DNA of 64,000 nucleotides from Stella humosa (GTDB lineage: Bacteria > Pseudomonadota > Alphaproteobacteria > ATCC43930 > Allostellaceae), in NCBI RefSeq assembly GCF_006738645.1, contig NZ_AP019700.1:2926001-2990000 (forward strand), read 5' to 3'. This document shows, piece after piece, positions 8,727 to 17,528 of the stretch. Position numbers and translations under genes: made by a program. The first letter of the stretch is position 1; each line of letters opens with the position of its first letter. The notes under the pieces are model-generated. The model saw only the letters and a list, made by a program, of their open reading frames with translations. It was not told the DNA's origin and searched no databases.

Positions 8727-9614
8727 ATGGACGGCTACAATTTCGCCTATCTCGATGAGCAGACGAAGCGGATGATCCGGCGCGCCGTCCTGAAGGCGGT
8801 CGCCATCCCCGGCTACCAGGTGCCGTTCGCCAGCCGCGAGATGCCACTGCCCTATGGCTGGGGCACCGGCGGCATCCAGGTGACGGCCGCCATCATCGGC
8901 CTGACCGACGTGTTGAAGGTGATCGACCAGGGGGCCGACGACACCACCAACGCCGTCAGCATCCGCCGCTTCTTCGCGCGCACCACCGGCGTCGCCACCA
9001 CCGAGCGCACGGCCGAGGCGACCATCGTCCAGACCCGCCACCGCATTCCCGAGCTGGCCCTGCGCGGCGACCAGATCATCGTCTTCCAGGTGCCGATCCC
9101 CGAGCCCCTGCGCTGGCTGGAGCGGCGGGAGACCGAGACGCGCAAGATGCATGCGCTGGCCGAGTATGGCGCCATGCACGTGAAGCTCTACGAGGACGTG
9201 GCCCGCCACGGCCGCATCGCGACGGCCTACGACTATCCGGTGATGGTGAGCGGGCGCTACCTGATGCGCCCCTCGCCCATCCCGAAGTTCGACAACCCGA
9301 AGCTCGACCGTACCCCGGCGCTTCAGCTTTTCGGCGCCGGCCGCGAGAAGCGAATCTATGCCGTGCCGCCCTTCACCGAGGTGCGCAGCCTGGATTTCGA
9401 GGACCATCCCTTCGAGATCCAGAAGTGGGACCAGTGCTGCGCCCTGTGCGGGGCCGGCGACAGCTTCCTCGACGAGGTGATCGTCGACGATCGCGGCGGG
9501 CGCATCTTCGTCTGCTCCGACAGCGACCATTGCGGCGAGCGCCGGGCGGCCGGCCATGTCGGCCCGCAGCCGGACGCGCTGGGCCAGCCGGTCGCCAAGG
9601 TGCCCGCCCCATGA
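8727..9614 (+). CDS. phnJ: radical-SAM C-P lyase PhnJ
   Basis: This 295-residue protein is the catalytic C-P bond-cleaving subunit. Cysteines C238, C241, C263 and C269 reproduce the spacing of the E. coli PhnJ cysteines (241, 244, 266, 272) with an offset of three: the first three bind the 4Fe-4S cluster and the last is the thiyl-radical residue. The N-terminal block MDGYNFAYLDEQTKRMIRRA is typical. ATG 8727 is preferred to a TTG at 8718 that would overlap phnI. The stop overlaps phnK as ATGA. All key residues are intact, so the enzyme should be active. Confidence 0.95.
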   Translation: MDGYNFAYLDEQTKRMIRRAVLKAVAIPGYQVPFASREMPLPYGWGTGGIQVTAAIIGLTDVLKVIDQGADDTTNAVSIRRFFARTTGVATTERTAEATIVQTRHRIPELALRGDQIIVFQVPIPEPLRWLERRETETRKMHALAEYGAMHVKLYEDVARHGRIATAYDYPVMVSGRYLMRPSPIPKFDNPKLDRTPALQLFGAGREKRIYAVPPFTEVRSLDFEDHPFEIQKWDQCCALCGAGDSFLDEVIVDDRGGRIFVCSDSDHCGERRAAGHVGPQPDALGQPVAKVPAP

Positions 9615-10387
9615 CCGAGACCCCGCTGCTCCAGGTGCGCGGCCTGACCCGGCGCTACGGCACCCGCATCGGCTGCCGCGACGTCTCCTTCGACCTGTGG
9701 CCGGGGGAGGTGCTGGGCATCGTCGGCGAATCCGGCTCGGGCAAGACGACGCTGCTGAAATGCCTCTCGGCGCAGCTTGAGCCCGATGCCGGCAGCATCG
9801 TCTACGCCACGCGCGAGGATGGCCCGCGCGACATCTTCGCCCTGTCGGAGCCGCGCCGGCGCCTGCTCGCGCGCACCGACTGGGGCATCGTCCACCAGCA
9901 CCCGGTCGAGGGGCTGCGCATGAACGTCAGCGCCGGCGCCAATGTCGGCGAGCGGCTGATGGCGGTGGGTGCCCGCCACTATGGGCGCATCCGCTCCTCG
10001 GCGCTGGACTGGCTGGGCCGGGTCGAGATCGCGCGCGACCGCATCGACGACATGCCGCGCACCTTCTCGGGCGGCATGCTGCAGCGCCTCCAGATCGCCC
10101 GCAACCTCGTCTCGCAGCCGCGCCTGGTCTTCATGGACGAGCCGACCGGCAGCCTGGACGTGTCCGTCCAGGCCCGGCTGCTCGACCTCCTGCGCGGGCT
10201 GGTCGCCGACCTTGGCCTGTCGGTCATCGTCGTCACCCATGACCTCGCCGTCGCGCGCCTGCTGGCCCACCGGCTGATGGTGATGCGGGCTGGTAGCGTC
10301 GTCGAGGAGGGCCTGACCGACCAGGTGCTGGACGACCCGCAGCACGCCTATACCCAGCTTCTCGTCGCCTCGATCCTGCATCCCTGA
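9611..10387 (+). CDS. phnK: C-P lyase-associated ABC-type ATPase PhnK
   Basis: The 258-residue protein has Walker A GESGSGKTT, signature FSGGMLQR, Walker B LVFMDEPT and the PhnK-typical MTETPLLQVRGLTRRYG start. PhnK is an ABC-type protein that docks on the PhnGHIJ core rather than on a membrane permease. The ATG at 9611 overlaps the phnJ stop; a longer open frame upstream is a phnJ shadow. phnL follows after 13 bp. Confidence 0.93.
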   Translation: MTETPLLQVRGLTRRYGTRIGCRDVSFDLWPGEVLGIVGESGSGKTTLLKCLSAQLEPDAGSIVYATREDGPRDIFALSEPRRRLLARTDWGIVHQHPVEGLRMNVSAGANVGERLMAVGARHYGRIRSSALDWLGRVEIARDRIDDMPRTFSGGMLQRLQIARNLVSQPRLVFMDEPTGSLDVSVQARLLDLLRGLVADLGLSVIVVTHDLAVARLLAHRLMVMRAGSVVEEGLTDQVLDDPQHAYTQLLVASILHP

Positions 10388-10400
10388 CCGCCAGCCCCGA

Positions 10401-11111
10401 ATGACCGCCAATCCTGAATTCGCGCTCTCGATCGCTGGCCTTTCCAAGCGGTTCACCCTGCATGTCCAGGGCGGCGTCGTGCTGGCGGTGCTGAACGGCA
10501 TCGACCTCCAGGTCGCGGCCGGCGAGTGCGTGGCGCTGAACGGCCCGTCGGGTGCCGGCAAGAGTTCGCTGCTGCGCCTCGTCTACGGCAACTACCGCGC
10601 CCAGGGTGGCAGCATCCGGGTCCGCCATCGCGGCGAGCCGGTCGACATCGCCACGGCCACGCCCCAGAAGATCCTGGAGTTGCGCCGGCACACGCTGGGC
10701 TATGTCAGCCAGTTCCTGCGGGTGATCCCGCGGGTGCCGGCGATCGACGTGGTGGCCGAGCCGGCGCGCGCCGTCGGCATGCGCGCCGCCGAGGCCGAAC
10801 AGCGCGCCCAGCGCCTGCTGTCGCGCCTGCGCATCCCCGAGCGGCTGTGGTCGCTGCCGCCGGCCACCTTCTCGGGCGGCGAGCAGCAGCGCATCAACCT
10901 GGCGCGCGGCTTCGTGGTCGACTTCCCGGTGCTGCTGCTCGACGAGCCCACGGCGGCGCTGGACGCCGACAACCGCCGCACCGTGGTGACGCTGATCGGC
11001 GAGGCCAAGGCGCGTGGCGCCGCCCTGCTCGGCATCTTCCACGATGCCGAAGTGCGCGACGCGGTGGCCGACCGCACAGTTGCAATGCGCGCCCCTATAA
11101 TGGCGGCATGA
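10401..11111 (+). CDS. phnL: C-P lyase-associated ABC-type ATPase PhnL
   Basis: The 236-residue protein carries Walker A GPSGAGKSS, signature FSGGEQQR and Walker B VLLLDEPT, with the PhnL-like VLNGIDLQVAAGECVALNG region. PhnL joins PhnK on the C-P lyase core and is needed for phosphonate use. The stop overlaps the phnM start as ATGA. Confidence 0.93.
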   Translation: MTANPEFALSIAGLSKRFTLHVQGGVVLAVLNGIDLQVAAGECVALNGPSGAGKSSLLRLVYGNYRAQGGSIRVRHRGEPVDIATATPQKILELRRHTLGYVSQFLRVIPRVPAIDVVAEPARAVGMRAAEAEQRAQRLLSRLRIPERLWSLPPATFSGGEQQRINLARGFVVDFPVLLLDEPTAALDADNRRTVVTLIGEAKARGAALLGIFHDAEVRDAVADRTVAMRAPIMAA

Positions 11112-12268
11112 CCTATCTTTCCCCCATGAGCGAATCGATCCTGACCGATGCCCGGATCGTCACCCGCGACGGCGTCGTCGACGGCACGCTGGTGCTGCGA
11201 GAGGGCCGCATCGCGGACATCCAGCCGGGCGCCAGCCGGGCCGCGGGCGCGCAGTCCGTCGATGGCGACTACCTGCTGCCCGGGCTGGTCGAGCTGCATA
11301 CCGACAATCTGGAAAAGCACCTGACGCCGCGCCCCGGCGTGCTGTGGCCGCCAGAGGCCGCCATCGTCGCCCATGACGCGCTGGTCGCAGGCTGCGGCAT
11401 CACCACGGTGCTGGATTCGGTGGCAGTCGGCGACGTCATTGCCGGGACCCAGCGCCGCCGCAGCCTGGAGGTGACGCCGGTCGGGCTGGCCAACGCGCTG
11501 CGCCACGGCATGCTGAAGGCAGACCATTTCCTGCACATGCGCATCGAGGTGAGCGAACCCGACGTGCGCGAGATGTTCGAGCCGTTCCTGGACGATCCGC
11601 TGGTGCGGCTGGTGTCGCTGATGGACCACACGCCGGGCCAGCGCCAGTATGCCGACGAGGCCGCCTATCGCCGCAGCTACCAGCGGCGCCACAACATCGA
11701 CGATGCGGCCTACGAGCAGTTCTCTGCGCGGCGCAAGGCGTTGGCCGAGCAGTACAGCCAGCCGCACCGGTCCTGGATGATCGCGCTCAGCCGCTCTCGT
11801 GGCTGGCCGCTCGCCAGCCATGACGATGCGACGCTGGAACATGTCGCGGAATCCGTCGCGGCGCACATGACGATCGCGGAATTCCCGACCACCGTGGCCG
11901 CGGCCGACGCCGCCCATGGCCACGGCCTGAAGGTGCTGATGGGCGCGCCCAACCTGGTTCGCGGCGGCTCCCATTCCGGCAACGTGTCGGCGGGCGAACT
12001 GGCGGCGCGCGGCGTCGTCGACATCCTGTCGTCGGACTACTATCCCCAGAGCCTGCTGCACGGGGCCTTCCTGCTGTCGCGCCCGCCGATCGGCATGGCG
12101 CTGGCCGATGCGGTGGCCACCGTGTCGGACGTGCCGGCGGCGGCCGTCGGGCTGCATGACCGCGGCCGGATCGAGGCCGGGCTGCGGGCGGACGTGATCC
12201 GGGTGTGCGAGCTGGACGGCCTGCCGATCGTCCGCTCGGTCTGGCGCGAAGGACGGAGAGTGGCATGA
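11108..12268 (+). CDS. phnM: alpha-D-ribose 1-methylphosphonate 5-triphosphate diphosphatase PhnM
   Basis: This 386-residue amidohydrolase-superfamily protein has the LLPGLVELHTDNLEKH metal-binding segment and the late SSDYYPQSLLHG block of PhnM. It removes pyrophosphate from the ribose-phosphonate triphosphate before PhnJ acts. The ATG at 11108 overlaps phnL as ATGA; an ATG at 11126 is an alternative. The last core phn gene; its stop overlaps the flavoprotein gene as ATGA, so the operon clearly continues. Confidence 0.93.
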   Translation: MTYLSPMSESILTDARIVTRDGVVDGTLVLREGRIADIQPGASRAAGAQSVDGDYLLPGLVELHTDNLEKHLTPRPGVLWPPEAAIVAHDALVAGCGITTVLDSVAVGDVIAGTQRRRSLEVTPVGLANALRHGMLKADHFLHMRIEVSEPDVREMFEPFLDDPLVRLVSLMDHTPGQRQYADEAAYRRSYQRRHNIDDAAYEQFSARRKALAEQYSQPHRSWMIALSRSRGWPLASHDDATLEHVAESVAAHMTIAEFPTTVAAADAAHGHGLKVLMGAPNLVRGGSHSGNVSAGELAARGVVDILSSDYYPQSLLHGAFLLSRPPIGMALADAVATVSDVPAAAVGLHDRGRIEAGLRADVIRVCELDGLPIVRSVWREGRRVA

Positions 12269-12885
12269 GCGAGCAGCACCGGATCGAGGACGTAGCCACC
12301 CTGGAGCGGCTCTACGGCACGCCGACCGAGACTTCCATCGCCAAGGAGGTGGACCACGTCCACCCGGTCTATCGCCCCTTCATCGAGAAGGCGCCGTTCT
12401 TCGTGCTGGCGACCAGCGGGCCGGACGGGCTGGACGCCTCCCCGCGCGGCGACGAGCCCGGCTTCGTCGTGGTCGAGGACGACAAGACCCTGCTGATCCC
12501 GGACCGCCGGGGCAACAACCGCATCGACAGCCTGCGCAACATCCTGCTCGACCCGCGCGTGGCCTTGCTGTTCCTGGTGCCGGGCGTCGGCGAGACGCTG
12601 CGCGTCAACGGCCGCGCCACGCTGTCGGTCGACCCCGCGTTGCTGGCGCGCTTTGCGGTCGGCGGCAAGGAGCCGCGTTCGGTCATGGTGGTGGCGGTCG
12701 AGACCGTCTTCTTCCAATGCTCGCGCGCGCTGGTGCGCTCCCATCTGTGGGACGCCAGCCGCCAGCTTCCCCGCTCGGCCCTGCCGAGCGGCGGCACCAT
12801 CCTGGGTACGCTCAGCGCCGGCAAGGTCGGCGGTGCGGAGTATGACGCGGCCCTGCCGGCGCGCGTCGCAGCCACGCTCTATTGA
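12265..12885 (+). CDS. PPOX-type FMN flavoprotein in the phosphonate operon
   Basis: The 206-residue protein has the split-barrel flavin-binding pattern of pyridoxamine-phosphate-oxidase-like proteins (KAPFFVLATSGPDGLDASPRG and LLIPDRRGNNRIDSLRNIL, about residues 41-95). It resembles the MSMEG_1061-type subfamily. Its start overlaps phnM as ATGA, so it is co-translated with the C-P lyase genes. A redox role linked to phosphonate breakdown is possible but unproven; the family is functionally broad. Confidence 0.8.
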   Translation: MSEQHRIEDVATLERLYGTPTETSIAKEVDHVHPVYRPFIEKAPFFVLATSGPDGLDASPRGDEPGFVVVEDDKTLLIPDRRGNNRIDSLRNILLDPRVALLFLVPGVGETLRVNGRATLSVDPALLARFAVGGKEPRSVMVVAVETVFFQCSRALVRSHLWDASRQLPRSALPSGGTILGTLSAGKVGGAEYDAALPARVAATLY

Positions 12886-12896
12886 GGACGACGACG

Positions 12897-13445
12897 ATGG
12901 ACAGCTTCGACGATCTGTTCGTGGTGCTGGAGAAGGCCGGGGCCGACCAGTACGGCCAGGAGGCCGTCAGCCAGCTCGAGCATGCATTGCAGTGCGCGCA
13001 ACTGGCCGAACAGGAGGGTGCGCCCGCCTCCTCCGTGGTGGCGGCCCTGCTGCACGATGTCGGCCACCTGATCCACGACCTGGGCGACGACGCGGCCCTG
13101 CGCGGCATCGACGACCGCCACGAATTCTCCGGCGCCGCCATCCTCGGCCGCTGGTTCGGCCCGGACGTGACCGAGCCCGTGCGCCTGCATGTCGATGCCA
13201 AGCGCTGGCTCTGCCACGCCGAGACGACCTACCACGACACGCTGTCGCCGGCCTCCGTGCGCAGCCTGCAGCTCCAGGGCGGCGTGTTCGACAAGGCCGG
13301 TGCCGACCGCTTCATCGCCCAGCCCTACGCCCGGGCCGCCGTCGCCGTCCGCCGCTGGGACGACATCGGCAAGGTCGAGGGGCTGGAGACGCCGCCGCTC
13401 GCCCACTATCGCGCGATGGCCGAGCAGGTGCGCCGGCGGGATTGA
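12897..13445 (+). CDS. PhnZ-like HD-domain mixed-valent diiron oxygenase
   Basis: The 182-residue product is an HD-domain protein of the kind found in phosphonate operons. Counting from ATG 12897, Y19, E22, H29, H53, D54, H75, H98 and D155 line up with the known PhnZ residues Y24, E27, H34, H58, D59, H80, H104 and D161; substrate residues K102, S120 and R152 also match in position. PhnZ cleaves the C-P bond of 2-amino-1-hydroxyethylphosphonate with O2. The partner hydroxylase PhnY is not in the window. Last gene of the phn operon, converging on cysW. Confidence 0.88.
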   Translation: MDSFDDLFVVLEKAGADQYGQEAVSQLEHALQCAQLAEQEGAPASSVVAALLHDVGHLIHDLGDDAALRGIDDRHEFSGAAILGRWFGPDVTEPVRLHVDAKRWLCHAETTYHDTLSPASVRSLQLQGGVFDKAGADRFIAQPYARAAVAVRRWDDIGKVEGLETPPLAHYRAMAEQVRRRD

Positions 13446-13449
13446 TGCG

Positions 13450-14307
13450 TCAGCGCGCCGCCGCTGCCCGCCGTTCGACGATCGCCTTCACCACCAGCGT
13501 GACGAGCGACAGCATCGCCAGGATGGTGGCCGCCGCGAAGGCGCCGACCGCGTTGTAGTCGTTGTAGAGCAGTTCGATCTGAAGCGGCAGCGTGTTGGTC
13601 TCGCCGCGCACGTTGCCCGACACGACCGACACCGAGCCGAACTCGCCGACCGCGCGCGCGGTGCAGAGGATGGTGCCGTAGAGCAGCGCCCACTTGATGT
13701 TGGGCAGGGTGACCCGGCGGAACATCTGCCAGGCGCTGGCGCCCAGGATGTGGGCCGATTCCTCCTCGTCCGTGCCCTGTGCCTGCATCAGCGGCAGAAT
13801 CTCGCGCACGACCAGGGGGCTGGTGACGAACATCGTCACCAGGATGATGCCGGGGATCGAGAAGATGATGCGGATGTCCCATTCCGCCAGCCAGGGGCCG
13901 AGATACCCCTGGGCGCCATAGAGCAGCACATAGATGACGCCGGCCACGATCGGCGAGACCGAGAAGGGCAGCTCGATCAGGGTGGTCAGCAGGCGCTTGC
14001 CGCGGAAGCGGAACTTGGCGAGCGCCCAGGCCGCCGCCAGCCCGAACAGCATGTTCAGCGGCACGGTGACTAGGACGACCAGGACCGTCAGCCCGATCGC
14101 CGACAGCGTGTCGGGCTCGGCCACCGCCGTCAGGTAGGCGCCCCAGCCGCGGCGCAGGGCCTGGGCGAAGATCAGGACCAGCGGCATCGCCACAAGCAGC
14201 AGCGTCAGCCCGGCGCCGAGCGCCACCAGGAACCATGCGCCGGCGCCGGACGGCCGCCGGGCTGCGCCCGTCTCGCGGCCGGGGCCGCCCCTAGCCGCGG
14301 CCGGCAT
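13450..14307 (-). CDS. cysW: sulfate/thiosulfate ABC transporter permease CysW
   Basis: The 285-residue membrane protein has six predicted helices, the EAA-like loop (DEEESAHILGASAWQMFRR) and the CysW C-terminus LYNDYNAVGAFAAAT. It pairs with CysT in the inner membrane for sulfate import. It overlaps the 3' end of cysT by 17 bp and is the last gene of a minus-strand operon ordered cysA-sbp-cysT-cysW. Its stop lies only 4 bp from the end of the phosphonate operon. Confidence 0.92.
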   Translation of the reverse strand: MPAAARGGPGRETGAARRPSGAGAWFLVALGAGLTLLLVAMPLVLIFAQALRRGWGAYLTAVAEPDTLSAIGLTVLVVLVTVPLNMLFGLAAAWALAKFRFRGKRLLTTLIELPFSVSPIVAGVIYVLLYGAQGYLGPWLAEWDIRIIFSIPGIILVTMFVTSPLVVREILPLMQAQGTDEEESAHILGASAWQMFRRVTLPNIKWALLYGTILCTARAVGEFGSVSVVSGNVRGETNTLPLQIELLYNDYNAVGAFAAATILAMLSLVTLVVKAIVERRAAAAR

Positions 14308-15118
14308 GGCGTCCCTGCCAGGCTTGCAGCATGTTGGTGGCCAGCAGGATCGCGAACGAGGCCAGCAGCACCACCGAGGCGATCGAGGCTGCGGCCGGAT
14401 AGTCGAACTCCTCCAGCCGGATGAAGACGAGGAGCGCGGTGATCTCGGTCACGTTCGGCATGTTCCCGGCGATGAAGATGACGGCGCCGAACTCGCCCAG
14501 GCTGCGGGCGAAGGCGAGCGCGCAGCCGGCCACGAGTGCGGGCAGGATCGCCGGCAGGATGACCCGGTGGAAGCGCTGGAAGGCGGTCGCGCCCAGCACG
14601 GTCGCGGCCTCCTCCACCTCCGCATCCAGGTCTTCCAGCACCGGCTGCACCGTGCGCACGACGAAGGGCACGCTGGTGAAGGCCATGGCGACGGCGATCC
14701 CGGGCCAGGCGTAGGCGACCTTGATGCCGGCCGGCTCCAGGAACTGGCCGAGCCAGCCGTTGCGCGCGAAGAGCGTCGTCAGCGCGATGCCGGCCACCGC
14801 CGTCGGCAGGGCGAAGGGCAGGTCCATCATGGCATCCAGGATGCGCCGGCCGGGAAAGCGGTAGCGCACCAGGATCCAGGCCATCAGCAGTCCGAAGCCG
14901 GCATTGAAGGCGGTCGCGGCCAGTGCCGCCGTCACCGTCACCCGGTAGGACGAGACCGCGCGCGGGCCGGTGACGATGGCGACGAACTCCGTCCACCCCG
15001 TCGCTGTCGCCTTGGCGACCAGCGCACCCAGGGGCAGCAGGACGATCAGGCTGAGATAGAAAAGCGTGCAGCCCATCGCGAGCGCGAAGCCGGGCAGCAC
15101 ATGGGGGGAACGGCGCAT
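14291..15118 (-). CDS. cysT: sulfate/thiosulfate ABC transporter permease CysT
   Basis: The 275-residue inner-membrane protein starts VLPGFALAMGCTLFYLSLIV, typical of CysT (CysU), with the DLPFALPTAVAGIALTTLF motif and an EEAATVLGATAFQRF cytoplasmic loop. It forms the heterodimeric channel with CysW. It is separated from sbp by about 70 bp that hold a strong hairpin. Confidence 0.92.
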   Translation of the reverse strand: MRRSPHVLPGFALAMGCTLFYLSLIVLLPLGALVAKATATGWTEFVAIVTGPRAVSSYRVTVTAALAATAFNAGFGLLMAWILVRYRFPGRRILDAMMDLPFALPTAVAGIALTTLFARNGWLGQFLEPAGIKVAYAWPGIAVAMAFTSVPFVVRTVQPVLEDLDAEVEEAATVLGATAFQRFHRVILPAILPALVAGCALAFARSLGEFGAVIFIAGNMPNVTEITALLVFIRLEEFDYPAAASIASVVLLASFAILLATNMLQAWQGRHAGRG

Positions 15119-15143
15119 CGGGGGCTGGATTCCAGACGGCGAC

Positions 15144-15164
15144 GGCCGGGGACGATCCCCGGCC
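15144..15164 (-). other. intercistronic hairpin between sbp and cysT
   Basis: A perfect 8-bp inverted repeat, GGCCGGGG and CCCCGGCC around a 5-base loop, lies 24 bp after the sbp stop and 26 bp before the cysT start. There is no T-run, so it is more likely an mRNA-stabilising or attenuating element that leaves more binding-protein than permease mRNA than a full terminator. Confidence 0.65.
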
Positions 15165-15187
15165 GCGCCTTCGACGGATGAAGGATA

Positions 15188-16213
15188 CTAGCGGCGGACG
15201 AAGATGCGGTCGAGCGTACCGCCATCGGCGAAATGGGCGGCATTGGCCTTCTCCCAGCCGCCGAACACGTCCTCGACCGTCACCAGGCGAACCTTAGGGA
15301 AGCTGGCCGCATGGCGGGCGACCACCGCCGGCTCGTGCACGCGGTTGAAGTTCCGGGCCAGGATATCCTGCGCCTCGGCGGAATAGAGATACTCGAGATA
15401 AGCGGTGGCGACGGCGCGCGAGCCGCGGCGGTCGACCACCTTGTCGACGACGGCGACGGGGAACTCGGCCAGGATGCTGACCGAGGGCACCACGATGTCG
15501 AACTTGTCGGCGCCATACTCGCGGCGGATGCCGTTCACCTCGGCCTCGAAGGTGATCAGTACGTCGCCGATCTCGCGCTCGACGAAAGTGGTGGTGGCGC
15601 CGCGCCCGCCGGTGTCGAACACCGGCACGTTGGCGAGCAGGGCCTTCACGAAATCGGCCGCCTTGGCGGCGTCGCCCTTTTCCTTCTCCAGCCCGTAGGC
15701 GAAGGCCGCCAGGTAGGTGTAGCGCGCGTTGCCCGAGGTCTTGGGGTTGGGGAAGACGCTCTTGACGTCCGGCCGCACCAGATCGGCCCAGTCCTTCACG
15801 CCCTTGGGATTGCCCTTGCGCACCAGGAAGGCCGGCAGCGAATAGAACGGCGAGGCGGCGTTGGGCAGGCGCTTCTTCCAGTCGGCCGCGACATAGCCGC
15901 CGCGATCGACCAGCACCTGCACGTCCAGCACCTGATTGAAGGTGACGACGTCGGCCTGCAACCCTTCGAGGATCGAGCGGGCCTGGCGCGAGGAGCCCGC
16001 ATGCGACTGCTTGATGGCGATCGCCTGGCCCGACTTGCCCTTCCAGTACTCGGCAAAGGCCGGGTTGATCTGCTGGAACAGCTCGCGCGAGATGTCATAG
16101 GAGACGTTGAGGATCTCGGTCACCGCGCGGTCCTGGGCGGCGGCGGGCAACGAAGCCAGCGTCAGGCCGGCGATGGCGGCGCCCAACAGGGTGCGGCGGG
16201 AATGGATGGTCAT
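15188..16213 (-). CDS. sbp: periplasmic sulfate-binding protein
   Basis: The 341-residue protein has an export signal with adjacent arginines (SRRTLLGAA) ending near AAAQ, then the family block LNVSYDISRELFQQINPAF and the conserved KQSHAGSSRQARSILEGL, which supplies sulfate-binding serines. FPNPKTSGNARYTYLAA and TTTFVEREIGDVLITFEAE are also characteristic. It delivers sulfate to CysTW-CysA. It sits between cysA (28 bp upstream) and cysT. Confidence 0.93.
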   Translation of the reverse strand: MTIHSRRTLLGAAIAGLTLASLPAAAQDRAVTEILNVSYDISRELFQQINPAFAEYWKGKSGQAIAIKQSHAGSSRQARSILEGLQADVVTFNQVLDVQVLVDRGGYVAADWKKRLPNAASPFYSLPAFLVRKGNPKGVKDWADLVRPDVKSVFPNPKTSGNARYTYLAAFAYGLEKEKGDAAKAADFVKALLANVPVFDTGGRGATTTFVEREIGDVLITFEAEVNGIRREYGADKFDIVVPSVSILAEFPVAVVDKVVDRRGSRAVATAYLEYLYSAEAQDILARNFNRVHEPAVVARHAASFPKVRLVTVEDVFGGWEKANAAHFADGGTLDRIFVRR

Positions 16214-16240
16214 GGCTTCCTCGGGCGGATGAAATGGGAA

Positions 16241-17326
16241 TCAGGCGGCCGGCGCCGGCACGGGATCGCGCCCTGCCCCGCCGCCTTGGCCGCCGAAGAC
16301 GCGGGCCTGGCGGGCGGTCAGGCGGACCCGCTGGCCGACGGCCAGGCGGCCCGCGCTGGCGACCTCGCGCGGCAGCTCGATCTCGATGATGCCGGCGGGC
16401 GATTGCAGCTCGACCTCCAGCCGGGCGACGGGGCCGACCAGCCAGATGAAGCGGATGTGCCCGGGGGCGTCGGCGTCGGGAACGACGTCGATCTCCTGCG
16501 GGCGGACGAAGACGGTGGCCTCGGTCTCGCCGGGCACGGCGATGCGGGGCAGCTCGATGCCTTCAGCGATGATGCGCCCCGCCTCGACCCTGCCCGGCAG
16601 GGCGTTGACGCTGCCGAGGAACCTCTGGACGAAGGGGGTAGCCGGCTGGTCATAGAGCTCGTGCGGGCGGCCCACCTGCTCGATGCGGCCCTGGCTCATC
16701 ACCACCACCCGGTCGGCCAGCTCCAGCGCCTCTTCCTGGTCGTGGGTGACGAAGATGGTGGTCATGCCAAGCTCGTCGTGGAGCCGGCGCAGCCAGCGCC
16801 GCAGTTCCTTGCGCACCTTCGCATCGAGCGCGCCGAAGGGCTCATCCAGCAGCAGCACCCGCGGCTCCACCGCCAGCGCACGGGCCAGCGCCACGCGCTG
16901 GCGCTGGCCGCCCGAGAGCTGGTCCGGGTAGCGGTCGACCAGCGCCTCGAGCTGTACCAGCCGCAGCAGTTCGCGCACCCGGGCCGCGATGTCCGCCTTG
17001 CCGGGCCGGGTGGCACGCGGGCGCACCTGGAGGCCGAAGGCGACGTTGTCGGACACCGTCATATGGCGGAACAGCGCGTAGTGCTGGAAGACGAAGCCGA
17101 CGCCGCGCTCGCTGGCGCGGACACCCAGCGCGTTGCTGCCATGCATGCGCAGCTCGCCCCCGTCGGGCCATTCCAGCCCGGCGATGATCCGCAGCAGTGT
17201 CGTCTTGCCCGACCCGGACGGCCCCAGCAGGGCCAGCAGCTCGCCGTCGGCCACCCGCAGGTGGATGTCGTCGAGGGCGGCGAAGCGGCCGAAGTTCTTG
17301 GCGATGCCGACGATATCAATGCTCAC
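16241..17326 (-). CDS. cysA: sulfate/thiosulfate ABC transporter ATP-binding protein CysA
   Basis: The 361-residue ATPase has Walker [10 protein letters not shown], signature LSGGQRQR, Walker B VLLLDEPF and H-loop IFVTHDQEE, followed by a TOBE-type C-terminal domain with [14 protein letters not shown] start at 17326 is favoured: GGAG precedes it by 7 bases and it begins [11 protein letters not shown] as in CysA homologues. The longer open frame upstream shows no family similarity. First gene of the sulfate operon, divergent from the dehalogenase gene. A CCGGGCC/GGCCCGG dyad lies in its leader at 17341-17367. Confidence 0.92.
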   Translation of the reverse strand: MSIDIVGIAKNFGRFAALDDIHLRVADGELLALLGPSGSGKTTLLRIIAGLEWPDGGELRMHGSNALGVRASERGVGFVFQHYALFRHMTVSDNVAFGLQVRPRATRPGKADIAARVRELLRLVQLEALVDRYPDQLSGGQRQRVALARALAVEPRVLLLDEPFGALDAKVRKELRRWLRRLHDELGMTTIFVTHDQEEALELADRVVVMSQGRIEQVGRPHELYDQPATPFVQRFLGSVNALPGRVEAGRIIAEGIELPRIAVPGETEATVFVRPQEIDVVPDADAPGHIRFIWLVGPVARLEVELQSPAGIIEIELPREVASAGRLAVGQRVRLTARQARVFGGQGGGAGRDPVPAPAA

Positions 17327-17528
17327 GCGTGCACTCCATGCCGGGCCGCGGCGCATGGCCGGCCCGGGCGCCACTCGATGATCTCGCGGGCTGCGTCCGG
17401 CACTATCGGCAAGGCACCGGAGATGCGCAAACGAGACTTCCCGCGGGTCCGGGTCAAGTATTTCTCGGGTCGGCGGCTGCGGTTGAGGCAGAATGCGGCC
17501 ACCCATCCTCCTTGCCGGAGAAGCCCCC

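Noticed and set aside
10526-11107. Upstream part of the open frame that contains phnM
   Set aside because: It is out of frame with phnL and is a shadow of it; PhnM starts at 11108 with ATGA coupling.
12897-13445. Annotation as an ordinary HD phosphohydrolase
   Set aside because: Residues aligning with the PhnZ iron ligands and Tyr-Glu switch, plus phn context, make an oxygenase more likely.
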